Both the position numbers and the translations under genes were made by a program. This document shows, one piece after another, positions 27,455 to 36,454 of a stretch of 64,000 nt of DNA. The notes beneath the pieces were generated by a model, which was given only the letters and a program-made list of their open reading frames with translations, ran no database searches and was not told where the DNA came from. Position 1 is the stretch's first letter, and every line of letters begins with the position of its first letter. Source of the stretch: PALSA-894 sp963828625 (lineage in GTDB: Bacteria > Pseudomonadota > Alphaproteobacteria > Rhizobiales > Xanthobacteraceae); the NCBI GenBank assembly GCA_963828625.1, contig CAWHEX010000002.1, forward strand, positions 496,001-560,000, in the 5' to 3' direction.

Positions 27455-28323
27455 TGGACTGTCAGCTCGACATCTTCTTCCTCGAGGCGATCCTCAACGG
27501 GATTCTGCTCGCCGGCCTGCTGGCGCTGCTGGCGCTCGGGCTGAACCTGATCTTCGGCGTCATCGACGTGGTGTGGATCTGCTACGCCGAGCTGATGATG
27601 GTCGGCATGTACGGCATTCACTTCGCCTACAAGGGCGGAGCGCCGTTCCTCGCCGCCGCGCTGTTCGGCATCCTGCTGATCGCGCTCGCCGGCGTGATCA
27701 TGCATTACCTCGTCATCCGCCCGGTGCTCGATTCCGCGCCGATCAACCAGTTGCTGGTCACCGGCGGCGTCCTGTTCATCCTGCAAGCCGGCGCCACGAT
27801 GGCGTTCGGCATCGACTTCAAGAACCTCGGCGTCCGGCTTGGCTCCTACAACGCCTTCGACATGTCGTTTTCCTACGCGCGCATCGTGACGTTCGCCGTC
27901 GCGATTGCCGCGATGCTGCTGCTCTGGCTGTTTCTCCAGCGGACCTATATCGGCATCGCGATCCGCGCGATCTCGCAGGACCGGCAGATCATGCCACTGA
28001 TGGGCGTCGATCAGCGCAAGATCTATCTGGTGACTTCGGCGATCGGCGGCGGTCTTGCGGGCCTCGCGGCCGCGCTGATGGTGCTGCAGTTCGACATCTA
28101 TCCGCAGATCGGTCTGCAGTTCGGCCCGCTCATCTTCATGATCTGCGTGCTCGGCGGGCTCGGCAACATGATCGGCGGGTTCGTCGCGGCCTTCATCATC
28201 TCGCAGTTCATCGCGGTCGGATCGTCGTGCTTCGCGACCGAGTGGGGCTACGCGATCGCCTTCCTGTTCTTCATGGTGGTGATCTTCATCCGGCCGCAGG
28301 GCCTGTTCGGGGGCAAATCGTGA
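27454..28323 (+). CDS. livH: Branched-chain amino acid-type ABC transporter permease (LivH)
   Basis: Inner-membrane permease of 289 residues with about eight hydrophobic segments. It begins with NGILLAGLLALLALGLNLIFGVI, the typical LivH opening, and contains the EAA-like loop sequence AIRAISQDRQIMPLMGVD. The conserved C-terminal motif FGPLIFMICVLGGLGNMIGG is present. It shares a 1-base start/stop overlap with livM. Confidence 0.93.
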   Translation: MDCQLDIFFLEAILNGILLAGLLALLALGLNLIFGVIDVVWICYAELMMVGMYGIHFAYKGGAPFLAAALFGILLIALAGVIMHYLVIRPVLDSAPINQLLVTGGVLFILQAGATMAFGIDFKNLGVRLGSYNAFDMSFSYARIVTFAVAIAAMLLLWLFLQRTYIGIAIRAISQDRQIMPLMGVDQRKIYLVTSAIGGGLAGLAAALMVLQFDIYPQIGLQFGPLIFMICVLGGLGNMIGGFVAAFIISQFIAVGSSCFATEWGYAIAFLFFMVVIFIRPQGLFGGKS

Positions 28324-29376
28324 TGCGCATCTCCCGCACGGCGCTGATCGGCGTGCCGCTGCTGCTGTTGCTGCCGCTCGCGGTGCGCTTCGTGTTCCCC
28401 GCCGCCGAGAAATACTATCTGCATCTGCTGATCCAGATTCTGATCTGGTCGTTCATCTACACCGGCTGGTCGCTGATGGGCCGCTTCGGCCTGACCTCGC
28501 TCGGGCACAGCGCCTTCACGGGTATCGGCGCCTACGTGATGGTGCTGCTGTGGAACTACGGCGGTATCACGCCGTGGATCGGCATCCCGGTCGCGGTGGT
28601 CGTGTCGGTCATCGTGGCCCTGCTGGTGGGCTATCCGTGCTTCCATCTGCGCATCATCGGGCATTACTTCGCGCTGCTCACGCTCGCGCTGACCGAGTTC
28701 GTGCGGCTCTGCATCGTCGGCTCTGCGCGACTACACCGGCGGCTCGCTCGGCACACAGCCGGCGCGCTACGGCAATGGCATCTCGCTCTACGCAATGCAG
28801 TTCGAGCCGGATCGCGTGCTCTCCTACTACGTCGCGCTCGCGCTCTGGGCCGCCGGCCTTTACGTCTGGTGGCGGGTGGACCGCGGCATGGACCGCTACG
28901 CGCTCGATGCCGCAAGCCAGGACGAGGATGCGGCCGCCTCGGTCGGCATCGACGTGACGCGGGAGAAGCTGAAGATCACGGCCATTTCGGCCGCAATGTG
29001 CGCGGTCGGCGGGGCGATTTACGCGCAATATCAGATGTATGTCGCGCCGGACACGATCGCGGGCGTGGGCGTCTCGCTGAACATCGTGTTCGCTGTGATC
29101 GCGGGCGGCATGTGGGTGATGCTCGGGCCGACGGTCGGCGCGGTGTTCACGCAGGTGCTCTCCGAGGTGCTGCGCGTGTCGATCCAGAGCTCGGCGGCGT
29201 TGCAGAAGATCTTCGGCTCCGCGGTGCTCGCGCTCGACACGATGATCTACGGCCTCCTGCTGATCCTGTTCATCATCTACATGCCCAAGGGCATCCTCGG
29301 CACGCTGCTGGAATGGCGCGAGAAGAGGAAAACGCGCGCACGGGCGGCCTCGCCGCCGCAGCCGGTTTCAAGCTAG
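28323..29376 (+). CDS. livM: Branched-chain amino acid-type ABC transporter permease (LivM), frameshifted near 28721
   Basis: Second permease, 350 residues when corrected. The N-terminal part contains SLMGRFGLTSLGHSAFTGIGAY, a hallmark of LivM. Near 28721 one apparent extra base (GGCTCTGCGC) breaks the frame after EFVRLCIVG; the corrected frame reads LRDYTGGSLGTQPARYGNG and continues through EDAAASVGIDVTREKLKI and VIAGGMWVMLGPTVGA to the end at 29376. The Rieske gene starts 9 bases later, so the transporter and the enzymes downstream are one transcript. Confidence 0.9.
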
Positions 29377-29385
29377 ACTGGCGCC

Positions 29386-29748
29386 ATGCCGGAAGTCTTC
29401 GTCGCCAAGGTCTCGGAACTGCCCGACGGCGAGCGCCGCATCGTCGAGCATGCGGGCGAGGAGATCGGCGTGTTCCACTGGGAGGGCGCGTTCTACGCCT
29501 ACCAGAATCTCTGCGTGCATCAGGGCGGCCCCGCCTGCGAGGGCGTCATCATGCACAAGGTCGAGGACGTGCTCGGTCCCGACCGCACCTGGCACGGGCA
29601 GAAGTTCTCCGGCGAGGTGCATTTCGTCTGCCCGTGGCACGGCTACGAATACGACCTGAAGACCGGCGAGTGCGCGGCCGACCGGCGGCTGCGGCTCAAG
29701 ACCTATCCGGTCGTGCGGCGCGGGGAGGACATCTATGTCGTCGCCTGA
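29386..29748 (+). CDS. Small Rieske-type [2Fe-2S] ferredoxin
   Basis: A 120-residue protein that is essentially one Rieske domain. Cluster ligands are visible as CVHQGG (C-x-H) near residue 43 and CPWHGYEYDL (C-x-x-H) near residue 84, with the usual disulfide-free pattern of dioxygenase-type ferredoxins. It would carry electrons to an oxygenase or other redox partner. None is encoded nearby; the gene is tied by position to livM (9-base gap) and by a 14-base overlap to the next small gene. Confidence 0.9.
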   Translation: MPEVFVAKVSELPDGERRIVEHAGEEIGVFHWEGAFYAYQNLCVHQGGPACEGVIMHKVEDVLGPDRTWHGQKFSGEVHFVCPWHGYEYDLKTGECAADRRLRLKTYPVVRRGEDIYVVA

Positions 29749-29962
29749 CGCCTTGAGCGACGACGAAATCCAGGCGCTGCTCGCGCGCGCCGTGAAGGTG
29801 TACGCGGAACGCGTCGCGGCGAGCGATGTGCCGCTCGCGGCGTTTCCGCCGGAAGCGCAGATCACCGCGACCGACGCGGTGGTGACGACGACCGCGATCC
29901 TCAAGGCCGTGAACGTGCAGCTCTTTGAGCTGGGCATGTGGCAGGCGTGGTCGGGCCGGTAA
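29735..29962 (+). CDS. Small conserved-looking hypothetical protein (75 residues)
   Basis: I do not recognise a family. The product starts MSSPDALSDDEIQALLARAVKVYAERV, is mostly helical in appearance, acidic near the start, and ends ELGMWQAWSGR. It contains AAFPPEAQITATDAVVTTTAILKAVNVQ, a pattern that could form an amphipathic helix pair. The start overlaps the Rieske stop by 14 bases and the amidohydrolase starts 17 bases after its stop, so it is very probably translated as part of this operon. It could be a small subunit or assembly partner of either neighbour; that is inference. Confidence 0.65.
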   Translation: MSSPDALSDDEIQALLARAVKVYAERVAASDVPLAAFPPEAQITATDAVVTTTAILKAVNVQLFELGMWQAWSGR

Positions 29963-29978
29963 TCGGACTGGAAAAATC

Positions 29979-31196
29979 ATGGTCGACATCCCGCTCTCAG
30001 ACTTCCGCAAGATGGCGATCGAGGAATTCGACACCACCAAGCTGCTCAAGCACGCGGCGCAACAGGCCAGCGAGCGCGGCTACGACAAGTTTCCGATCGT
30101 CGACGTCAACTCGCATCACTACGAGCTGGAATCGCTCGACCAGATTCTCGAATACATGGATGACCCGGTGCTGCAGCAGCTTGCGCGCAGCGCCTCGCAG
30201 AGCGGCGGCTCGAAGGGCACCGGCGTACTTCCGGGCGGCGTCGGCTATCAGGACATCGGCGGGCGTGTGCTGCGCTATTCGGTGCGCAAGCTCGAAAAGG
30301 TTTCAGGCGACGAGCATCGCGACGTCCAGCTGACGCGGCGCTGGATGGATGCGATGGGCACCGACATCGCGGTGATCTTTCCCTCGCCGATGCTCCAGCT
30401 CGGGCTCCATCCGCAGGTCGAGATGGAGGTCGCGTTCGCGCGCGCCTATAACCGCTGGCTGGTCGAGCGTGTGCTCTCGGGCGAGCCGCGCATCCGCTCG
30501 ATGCTGTACCTGCCATTCAACGATCCGGCGGCGTCCTACCGCATGGTGCAGGAGTTCGCCGGCAAGCCGGGCGTGGTCGGCTTCATGGTGACGGCGGCGC
30601 GCTACCGGCCGGTGCACCACAACGACTACATGCGCACCTACGCGCTGCTCGAAGAGCACGGCCTGCCGCTCGCGTTCCACGCCGCCTACAACTGGAACGA
30701 CCAGGCGATGGCGATGATGAACCGCTTCATCTCGGTCCACGCGCTCGGCTTCGTGTTCTACAACATGGTCCACATGACCAACTGGATCATCAACGGCCTG
30801 CCGGAGCGCTTTCCGAAGCTGAAGGTGATCTGGATCGAGAGCGGGCTCGCGTGGCTCCCGTTCATGATCCAGCGGCTCGACAACGAATACATGATGCGCT
30901 CGTCGGAGGCGCCCGCGCTGAAGAAGCTGCCGGGCGACTACATCCGCGACATGTATTTCACCTCGCAGCCGATGGAATTGACCGACATGGGGGCGCTGGA
31001 GACGACGTTCCGCATGATCAAGGCGGAGACGCAGCTTCTCTATTCGTCGGATTATCCGCACTGGGACTTCGACCTGCCGAGCACGATCTACGACCTGCCG
31101 TTCCTCTCCGAGACGGCGAAGCGCAACATTCTGGGCGGCAACGCCGCGCGGTTGTTCGGGCTGGAACTGGGAAGCAAGCTGGCGAAGGTCGCGTGA
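29979..31196 (+). CDS. Amidohydrolase 2 family protein (metal-dependent decarboxylase/hydrolase)
   Basis: TIM-barrel metal enzyme of 405 residues, related to aminocarboxymuconate-semialdehyde decarboxylase and similar non-oxidative decarboxylases. The N-terminal metal motif is unusual, DVNSHHYE near residue 40, in place of the D-x-H-x-H or E-x-H of typical members. Later signatures are LAFHAAYNW, KVIWIESGLAWLPF and the C-terminal LLYSSDYPHWDFD with the family aspartate. It is the last gene of the liv operon. The context suggests the importer brings in an aromatic or cyclic carboxylate that this enzyme attacks. Confidence 0.85.
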   Translation: MVDIPLSDFRKMAIEEFDTTKLLKHAAQQASERGYDKFPIVDVNSHHYELESLDQILEYMDDPVLQQLARSASQSGGSKGTGVLPGGVGYQDIGGRVLRYSVRKLEKVSGDEHRDVQLTRRWMDAMGTDIAVIFPSPMLQLGLHPQVEMEVAFARAYNRWLVERVLSGEPRIRSMLYLPFNDPAASYRMVQEFAGKPGVVGFMVTAARYRPVHHNDYMRTYALLEEHGLPLAFHAAYNWNDQAMAMMNRFISVHALGFVFYNMVHMTNWIINGLPERFPKLKVIWIESGLAWLPFMIQRLDNEYMMRSSEAPALKKLPGDYIRDMYFTSQPMELTDMGALETTFRMIKAETQLLYSSDYPHWDFDLPSTIYDLPFLSETAKRNILGGNAARLFGLELGSKLAKVA

Positions 31197-31262
31197 TGTT
31201 CTGACCGGGCCTGGCGCAGCACGCCACTAGGGTGATCTCCGCTGAAACCAGTTCGTGGCGCA

Positions 31263-31682
31263 TTGATATTGTCGTTTGCTTCCGTGCTGCACGGTTGCAT
31301 GCCCTATCCCGTGTACAAGACGGTCCAACCAGCATCGCAGGTCATCGTGCTCGAAGAGGGCAACGTGCCGATCGAGGCGGCAAAGGTCATATTGCGAACC
31401 AGCTTTGCACCGGCCGGTGACGAAACGCGGGAAATCAAGATGACCGACCAGCGCGGCATTGCGGAATTCGAAGGGCGCAGCGAATGGCAGCAAGAATCGT
31501 TCACGCAGCACGGCGCCAGATATTATCGTTGGGAATGGTGCGTTCAAAAGCCGGGCTTCAAGACCTACATCACGGGCTACAGATCCGGAAACAGATTTGA
31601 AGAGCAATCAACCATCCGGTTGTCGCGGGGCACATCGTCCGAATGTGAGCAGGCTGGGAAGGACACGCTGTCCCGCCGGTAG
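31263..31682 (+). CDS. Putative small lipoprotein with Ig-like/carboxypeptidase-regulatory-like domain
   Basis: A short gene of about 139 residues. The N-terminus ILSFASVLHGC resembles a lipobox cut before Cys, but the signal is short from the TTG at 31263; a CTG at 31242 would add KPVRGA and give a better lipoprotein signal. The body (ASQVIVLEEGNVPIEAAKVILRT, TDQRGIAEFEG, KPGFKTYITGYRSG) has the look of a beta-sandwich with a Gly/Phe turn, like carboxypeptidase-regulatory or transthyretin-like domains. Codon use is less GC-biased than in the neighbours. Start codon and function are uncertain. Confidence 0.5.
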   Translation: MILSFASVLHGCMPYPVYKTVQPASQVIVLEEGNVPIEAAKVILRTSFAPAGDETREIKMTDQRGIAEFEGRSEWQQESFTQHGARYYRWEWCVQKPGFKTYITGYRSGNRFEEQSTIRLSRGTSSECEQAGKDTLSRR

Positions 31683-31692
31683 CGCGGCCGGT

Positions 31693-31722
31693 TTGCGAAG
31701 TACGGTATCGCCTCTGTACACT
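31693..31722 (+). promoter_or_regulatory. Possible promoter of the NMT1-type binding-protein gene
   Basis: TTGCGA at 31693-31698 and TACACT at 31717-31722 are separated by 18 bases and lie 38 bases before the start codon. The spacing and ACACT end match the two putative promoters upstream of the liv binding-protein genes. Confidence 0.4.
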
Positions 31723-31759
31723 GATCCCTGAAAGGGACACGACGGAGAGGGAGGAGCGA

Positions 31760-32711
31760 ATGTCCAAGGTGCTTGCCGCGCTATGCGTGGCCGTTGTGGC
31801 GGCGATCAGTTCGCTAGCCCACGCCGAACCCCTCAAGGTCGCGATCTCGCAGCGCGGATTCTGGGACTCTTCCTTCGTCGAGTTCGCCGAAGCCGCGGGC
31901 TTCTTCAAGGAAGTGGGGCTGGAGGTCGAGCCGTTCTACACCGATGGCGGCGCCGCAACCTTGACCACGGTGCTGTCGGGCAGCGCCGACATCGGCCTGT
32001 CGAATGGGCTGCTCGGCGTGATCGGCGCCTACGTGAAGGGCGCGCCGGTACGGGTGATCTCGGCGCAGATGACCGGCGCGGGCGAACTCTACTGGTACGC
32101 CAAGCCGGACAGCGGCATCAAAAATCTGAAGGACGCGGCCGGGAAGACCGTGGCGTTCTCGTCGCCGGGTTCGTCCTCGAACCTGATCCTGCTCGCGCTG
32201 CTGCGCCAGTCGGGCACCAGCGCCAAGACCATCGCGACCGGCGGCGCGCCCGCGACGCTCACGCAAGTGATGACCGGACAGATCGATGTGGGCTGGGCGG
32301 CGGCGCCGTTCGGCCTGCCGAATGTCCTCGACAAGCAGATCGTCGTGATCGCGCGCACCGGCGATGTGCCGCAGCTCGCCAACCAGACGATCCGCGTCAA
32401 CATCGCGAACACCGAGTCGCTCAAGACCAAGCGCGCCGCGATCGAGAAATTCATGCGCGTCTATGCGCGCGCGATCGACTGGGCCTATCAGGACCCGCGC
32501 GCGGTCGAGATGTTCGCGACGAACATGAAGCTCGCGATGCCGATCGCCCGCAAGGCGGTGGACGAGTTCTATCCGAAGGCGGGCTTGCAGATCGGCGAGA
32601 TCAAGGGGCTCGATCTCACGCTCAAGGACGCGCTCGACTACAAATACATTCCGGCGCGCCAAGACCGAGCAGGAGATCGCCGGCCTGTTCGATATTCTCT
32701 ACAAGCCGTGA
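31760..32711 (+). CDS. NMT1/THI5-like (SsuA/TauA-type) ABC substrate-binding protein, frameshifted near 32660
   Basis: Periplasmic binding protein, 316 residues corrected, with signal peptide ending SSLAHA. Family features are AEAAGFFKEVGLEVEPFYTDGG, VLSGSADIGLSNGLLGVIGAY and GKTVAFSSPGSSSNLI. Near 32660 one extra base (GCGCGCCAAG) breaks the frame after DYKYIPAR; the restored end reads KTEQEIAGLFDILYKP and stops at 32709-32711. Relatives bind sulfonates, nitrate, pyrimidine precursors or aromatic acids. No permease or ATPase gene adjoins it, so the transport partners must be elsewhere. Confidence 0.87.
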
Positions 32712-32724
32712 GGGCGTGCCTTGT

Positions 32725-32799
32725 CCGCTCGTCCCCGCGAAAGCGGGGACCCAGTGCTTTGCCTAAAATCGGATGCCCGCTTTCGCGGGCATGAGCGGG
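32725..32799. repeat. Palindromic intergenic repeat, family A copy 4 (inverted)
   Basis: The same unit as at 7451 in the opposite orientation: CCGCTCGTCCCCGCG at the left and CGCGGGCATGAGCGG at the right, with the spacer CAGTGCTTTGCCTAAAATC. It lies in the convergent gap between the NMT1-type gene and the SnoaL-like gene. Confidence 0.85.
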
Positions 32800-32803
32800 A
32801 GAG

Positions 32804-33175
32804 TTAGCGCGTCTCGGTCTTGAATGCCTTGGCGACGACGCGCCAGCCGTCCTTGGTCTTGAGCAGCGTCAGGTAGTCGACGAAGAAGCGCGGCGGCAGC
32901 GCGCATTCGACCTTGGCGAACGCCGACATCGGGCCCGATTGGTCGATCGTCACGATGCGGTCGTGGCGCGTGAGGCCCTGCGATTTCGCCGACGGGCGGC
33001 TGCGCACCATCTCCAGCCACTTCTCGCGCGGAACGTCGACCACCTCGCCGTTTGCCTCGGAGTAGAGGTGCGAGACGGGATGGAACGCCTGCGCGATCTT
33101 GTCGGCGTCGCCTTCGTGCAAGCCGTCGAGATAGGTCCAGAGCGTCTTTTCGATCGCGGCGGTTTCGCTGGTCAT
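32804..33175 (-). CDS. SnoaL/NTF2-like domain protein (putative lumazine-binding-like)
   Basis: A 123-residue single-domain protein from ATG 33175. The sequence AIEKTLWTYLDGLHEGDADKIAQAFHPVSHLY matches the N-terminal helices of NTF2-like proteins, and the tail DYLTLLKTKDGWRVVAKAFKTE matches the last strands. This fold serves as enzyme or binding domain for small hydrophobic ligands. The function cannot be told. It lies 10 bases downstream of the CorC/HlyC gene on the same strand and may be co-transcribed. Confidence 0.75.
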   Translation of the reverse strand: MTSETAAIEKTLWTYLDGLHEGDADKIAQAFHPVSHLYSEANGEVVDVPREKWLEMVRSRPSAKSQGLTRHDRIVTIDQSGPMSAFAKVECALPPRFFVDYLTLLKTKDGWRVVAKAFKTETR

Positions 33176-33185
33176 CGTTTTCTCC

Positions 33186-34514
33186 TCAAGCGACTTTCGC
33201 CGTCGCGCCCTTGCGGGTGAGCGGCGTGACATGCAGCGCGGTGATGCGGTTGCGTTCCTTCTTCAGGACGCGGAAGCGGAAGCCGTGGAACGTGAAGCTC
33301 TGCCCGGCCTCGGGGATCGCGCGTGCCTCGTGAATCACAAGGCCCGCGATCGTGGTCGCTTCCTGATCCGGCAGACTCCAGTCCATCAGCCGGTTGAGAT
33401 CGCGGATCGGCACCGCGCCGTCCACCATCACCGAGCCGTCGGTCTGCGGCTTCGCGCCGCTGACCGCGAGGTCATGCTCGTCGGAGATATCGCCGACGAT
33501 CTCCTCGAGAAGATCTTCCAGCGTCACCAGTCCCTTTACCTCGCCATACTCGTCGACCACGAGCGCGAAGTGGGTCTTGCGGCGGCGGAAAGCCTTGAGC
33601 TGCTCCGAGAGCGGCCGGATGTCCGGCACGAACCAGGGCGGGCGCATGATCAAGCCGATGTTGACCTTGGCGACATCGCCCCCGGCGCTCTGGATCGCGC
33701 GCAGCAGATCCTTGGCGTGAAGGATGCCGATGATGTTCTCGGGCGCGTCCCTCCATAGCGGGATGCGCGTGTATTGCGCGCCGAGCACCGATTTGACGAT
33801 CTCGTCCGCCGGCAGATCGGCGTTCACCGTCACCATCTCGGTGCGATGAACCATCACGTCGGACACTTCGAGGTCGCCGAAGCGGAAGACGTTGTGGATG
33901 TATTCGGCCTCGCCGACCGCCATCTTGCCATGCTCGGCGGAGACCTCGACCAGCCCCTCGATCTCGGCATCGGTCAGGATCTCGTGTGGTGAGGATTCCT
34001 TGATCCCGAGCATCTGGAGGATCGCGCGCGACGCGCCGTTGAGCAGCCAGTTCAGCGGGTAGAGAAGGATGTAGGTCACGTGCAGCGGATACGCGATCCA
34101 CAGTGATACCGGCTCCGGCTCGCGGATCGCCAAGGTCTTCGGCACCTGTTCGCCGACCACGATGTGGAGCGACGAGAACACCAGGAACCCGACGATGAAC
34201 GACGTGAGATGCAGCGCCGTGTCCGGCATGCCAAGCGGCGTCAGCACCGGGTGCAGCAACGCCGCGACGGTCGGCTCGCCGACCCAGCCCAAGCCGAGCG
34301 AAGCCATCGTGATGCCGAGTTGGCAGCAGGCGAGATAAGACTCGATGTGCCCGAGAATCTTCTGCACCAGCCGCGCGCCGAAGCGTTCTTCTTCCGCCAT
34401 CGCGTTGATGCGGAAGCCGCGGCTTTTCACCAGCGCGAATTCGGCCGCGACGAAAAACGCGTTCGCGGCGAGCAGGAACAGGGCAAGCAGCAGATTGACG
34501 ATCGTGGACGACAT
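33186..34514 (-). CDS. CNNM/CorC-type transmembrane protein with CBS pair (hemolysin family)
   Basis: A 442-residue protein of the HlyC/CorC (TlyC) family, implicated in magnesium and cobalt homeostasis. I chose ATG 34514 because the membrane domain starts there (IVNLLLALFLLAANAFFVAAEFALVKSR, a family hallmark). Four membrane segments occupy about residues 1-180, followed by two CBS domains (MVHRTEMVTVNADLPADEI and the region around YTRIPLWRDAPENIIGILHAKDLL) and the C-terminal CorC domain (FTFHGFRFRVLKKERNRI). It follows aroB on the same strand with about 25 bases between. Confidence 0.93.
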   Translation of the reverse strand: MSSTIVNLLLALFLLAANAFFVAAEFALVKSRGFRINAMAEEERFGARLVQKILGHIESYLACCQLGITMASLGLGWVGEPTVAALLHPVLTPLGMPDTALHLTSFIVGFLVFSSLHIVVGEQVPKTLAIREPEPVSLWIAYPLHVTYILLYPLNWLLNGASRAILQMLGIKESSPHEILTDAEIEGLVEVSAEHGKMAVGEAEYIHNVFRFGDLEVSDVMVHRTEMVTVNADLPADEIVKSVLGAQYTRIPLWRDAPENIIGILHAKDLLRAIQSAGGDVAKVNIGLIMRPPWFVPDIRPLSEQLKAFRRRKTHFALVVDEYGEVKGLVTLEDLLEEIVGDISDEHDLAVSGAKPQTDGSVMVDGAVPIRDLNRLMDWSLPDQEATTIAGLVIHEARAIPEAGQSFTFHGFRFRVLKKERNRITALHVTPLTRKGATAKVA

Positions 34515-34539
34515 TGTGGGTGACAGGGAAGTCCTGCGT

Positions 34540-35671
34540 TCAGGTGGCCAGTTTATGCTCAAGGAAGGAGCGCACTTGCGCCGGATCGACATCGTTCGCG
34601 ATGAAGCTCGCGCCGATGCCGCGCGCCAGAATGAAGGTCAGCTTGCCGCGCCGCACTTTCTTGTCCTGCGCGATCAGGTCCATCAGGACATCCGGCGTGA
34701 CATGCATGTTGGACACCTGGCGGATGTGGGTCGGCAGGCCGACCGCCGCAAGGTGACGCACGGCACGCTCAGCCTCCGCCTGCGGCAGCAGTCCGAGTTT
34801 CGCGGAGAATTCGAACGCGCAGGTGATGCCGAGCGCGACCGCTTCGCCATGCAGCAGCCGGTCGGAAAATCCCGCCGCCGCCTCGAAGGCGTGGCCGAAC
34901 GTGTGGCCGAGATTCAGGAGCGCGCGCTCGCCGGTCTCGCGTTCGTCGCGTGCAACGACGCCGGCCTTGCCGCGGCACGCGATCGCGATCGCATGCTCGC
35001 GCGCGGGACCGCCGGCGAACACGTCCTGCCAGTTCGTCTCCAGCCAGCCGAAGAAGCCTGCATCGCCGAGCAGTCCGAATTTCGCCACCTCCGCATAGCC
35101 CGCGCGGAAGTCGCGCGCGGGCAGCGTGTCGAGCAGCGCCGTGTCGGCGATGACGAGGATCGGCTGATGGAATGCGCCGACGAGATTCTTGCCGTGCTTG
35201 GAGTTGATGCCGGTCTTGCCGCCCACGGAGGAGTCGACCTGCGCGAGCAGCGTCGTCGGCACCTGCACGACGTCGAGCCCGCGGCGCAGGATCGAGGCCG
35301 CGAAACCGCTCAGGTCGCCGATCACGCCGCCGCCGAGCGCGACCACCACGTCATTGCGCTCGATCTTCGCGTCGAGCAGCCGGTCGCAAACACCTTCCAG
35401 CACGTGCCAGCTTTTCGACGCCTCGCCGGGCGCAACGACGATCGGCACGGCGCGGATGCCGGCGGCGGCGAGCGCGCGCCTCGGCGGTCTTGAGATGACG
35501 CGCCGCCACGGTCTCGTCGCTGACGATCGCGGCGGATGCGCCGGGCTTGAGCGCCGCGATGCGTGTCCCGAGTTCGCCGACCAGTCCGCGGCCGATCGCG
35601 ATGTCGTAGGCGCGCGTGCCGAGCGCGACATTGACGGTGACGGGTTCGCCGGTGCGCAGCGGAGCAGTCAT
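34540..35671 (-). CDS. aroB: 3-dehydroquinate synthase, frameshifted near 35477
   Basis: Second enzyme of the shikimate pathway; converts DAHP to 3-dehydroquinate using NAD and a divalent metal. Corrected length is 376 residues. Start MTAPLRTGEPVTVNVALG at 35671; near 35477 one extra base (GAGGCGCGCGCT) shifts the frame after HLKTAE, and the rest continues ALAAAGIRAVPIVVAPGE. Diagnostic motifs are VALGGGVIGDLSGFAA, PTTLLAQVDSSVGGKTGIN and LLNLGHTFGHAFE. The start overlaps the aroK stop by 4 bases. A truly broken aroB would make the cell require aromatic supplements, so sequencing error is the likely cause. Confidence 0.93.
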
Positions 35672-36292
35672 CGTGCGGCCTCCGCGACATTCGCTGCCGG
35701 CGCCGTCACGCCGAGCACGCCGGCGAGCGCGGTGACGATCTCGTTCACGATTGTCTCGTGCGACACCTCGCGCGACACGACCGTGATGTCGGCCTCGGCG
35801 TAGACCGGATAGCGCTCGGCCATCAGGTGGCGGATGCGCTGCGCCGGATCGCCCTGCAGCATCGGGCGGTCGGCGGTCGCGCGGCGCTTCACGCGCTTCA
35901 TCAGCACGTCGAACTCGGCCTTGAGCCAGACCGAGATACCTTTCTCGCGAACGCCGGCGCGGGTTTCGGCGTTCATGAACGCGCCGCCGCCGGTCGCCAG
36001 CACTTGGCTGGCTTTGGTCGAGCAGGCGGGCGATCACGCGCGCTTCGCCGGAGCGAAAATCCGGCTCGCCAAAGTTCGCGAAGATTTCCGGGATGGTCAT
36101 GCCGGCGGCGGCCTCGATCTCGGCGTCCGCATCGACGAAGCCGATGCCGAGCCGTTGCGCCAGCCGCCGCCCGATCGAGGACTTGCCCGCGCCCATCATG
36201 CCGACGAGCACGATCGAACGCCGCCCGAGCGCCGCGAGCAACGCGGCGTCCTGCGGTCCTGTCGCCGCATTCTGCGCAGCAACCTCGTTCAT
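35668..36292 (-). CDS. aroK: Shikimate kinase, frameshifted near 36009
   Basis: Phosphorylates shikimate at the 3-hydroxyl with ATP; cytoplasmic. Corrected length is 207 residues, with a leader of about 25 residues before the core. Walker A is GMMGAGKSSIGRRLA. The shikimate site is visible in FVDADAEIEAAAGMTIPEIF. Near 36009 one extra base (AGCCAGCCAAGTG) breaks the frame after LLDQSQ; the restored frame gives VLATGGGAFMN, the essential GGG motif. The LID region follows (RPMLQGDPAQRI). The ATGA overlap with aroB indicates translational coupling. Confidence 0.93.
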
Positions 36293-36454
36293 CGTCTCAA
36301 AATTCCCCGGCGGGCGGCAGACGTGCGCCATTCACCGTTTCTTTTCTCGCGAGCCATATACCGCGACCACGCCGCCCTTGCCAGTTCCGGTGGAACGTGT
36401 TGGTTAGTGGGCATCCGCTCATTGTACGGCGTATGCGCCCGTAGAGTTCGTCAG

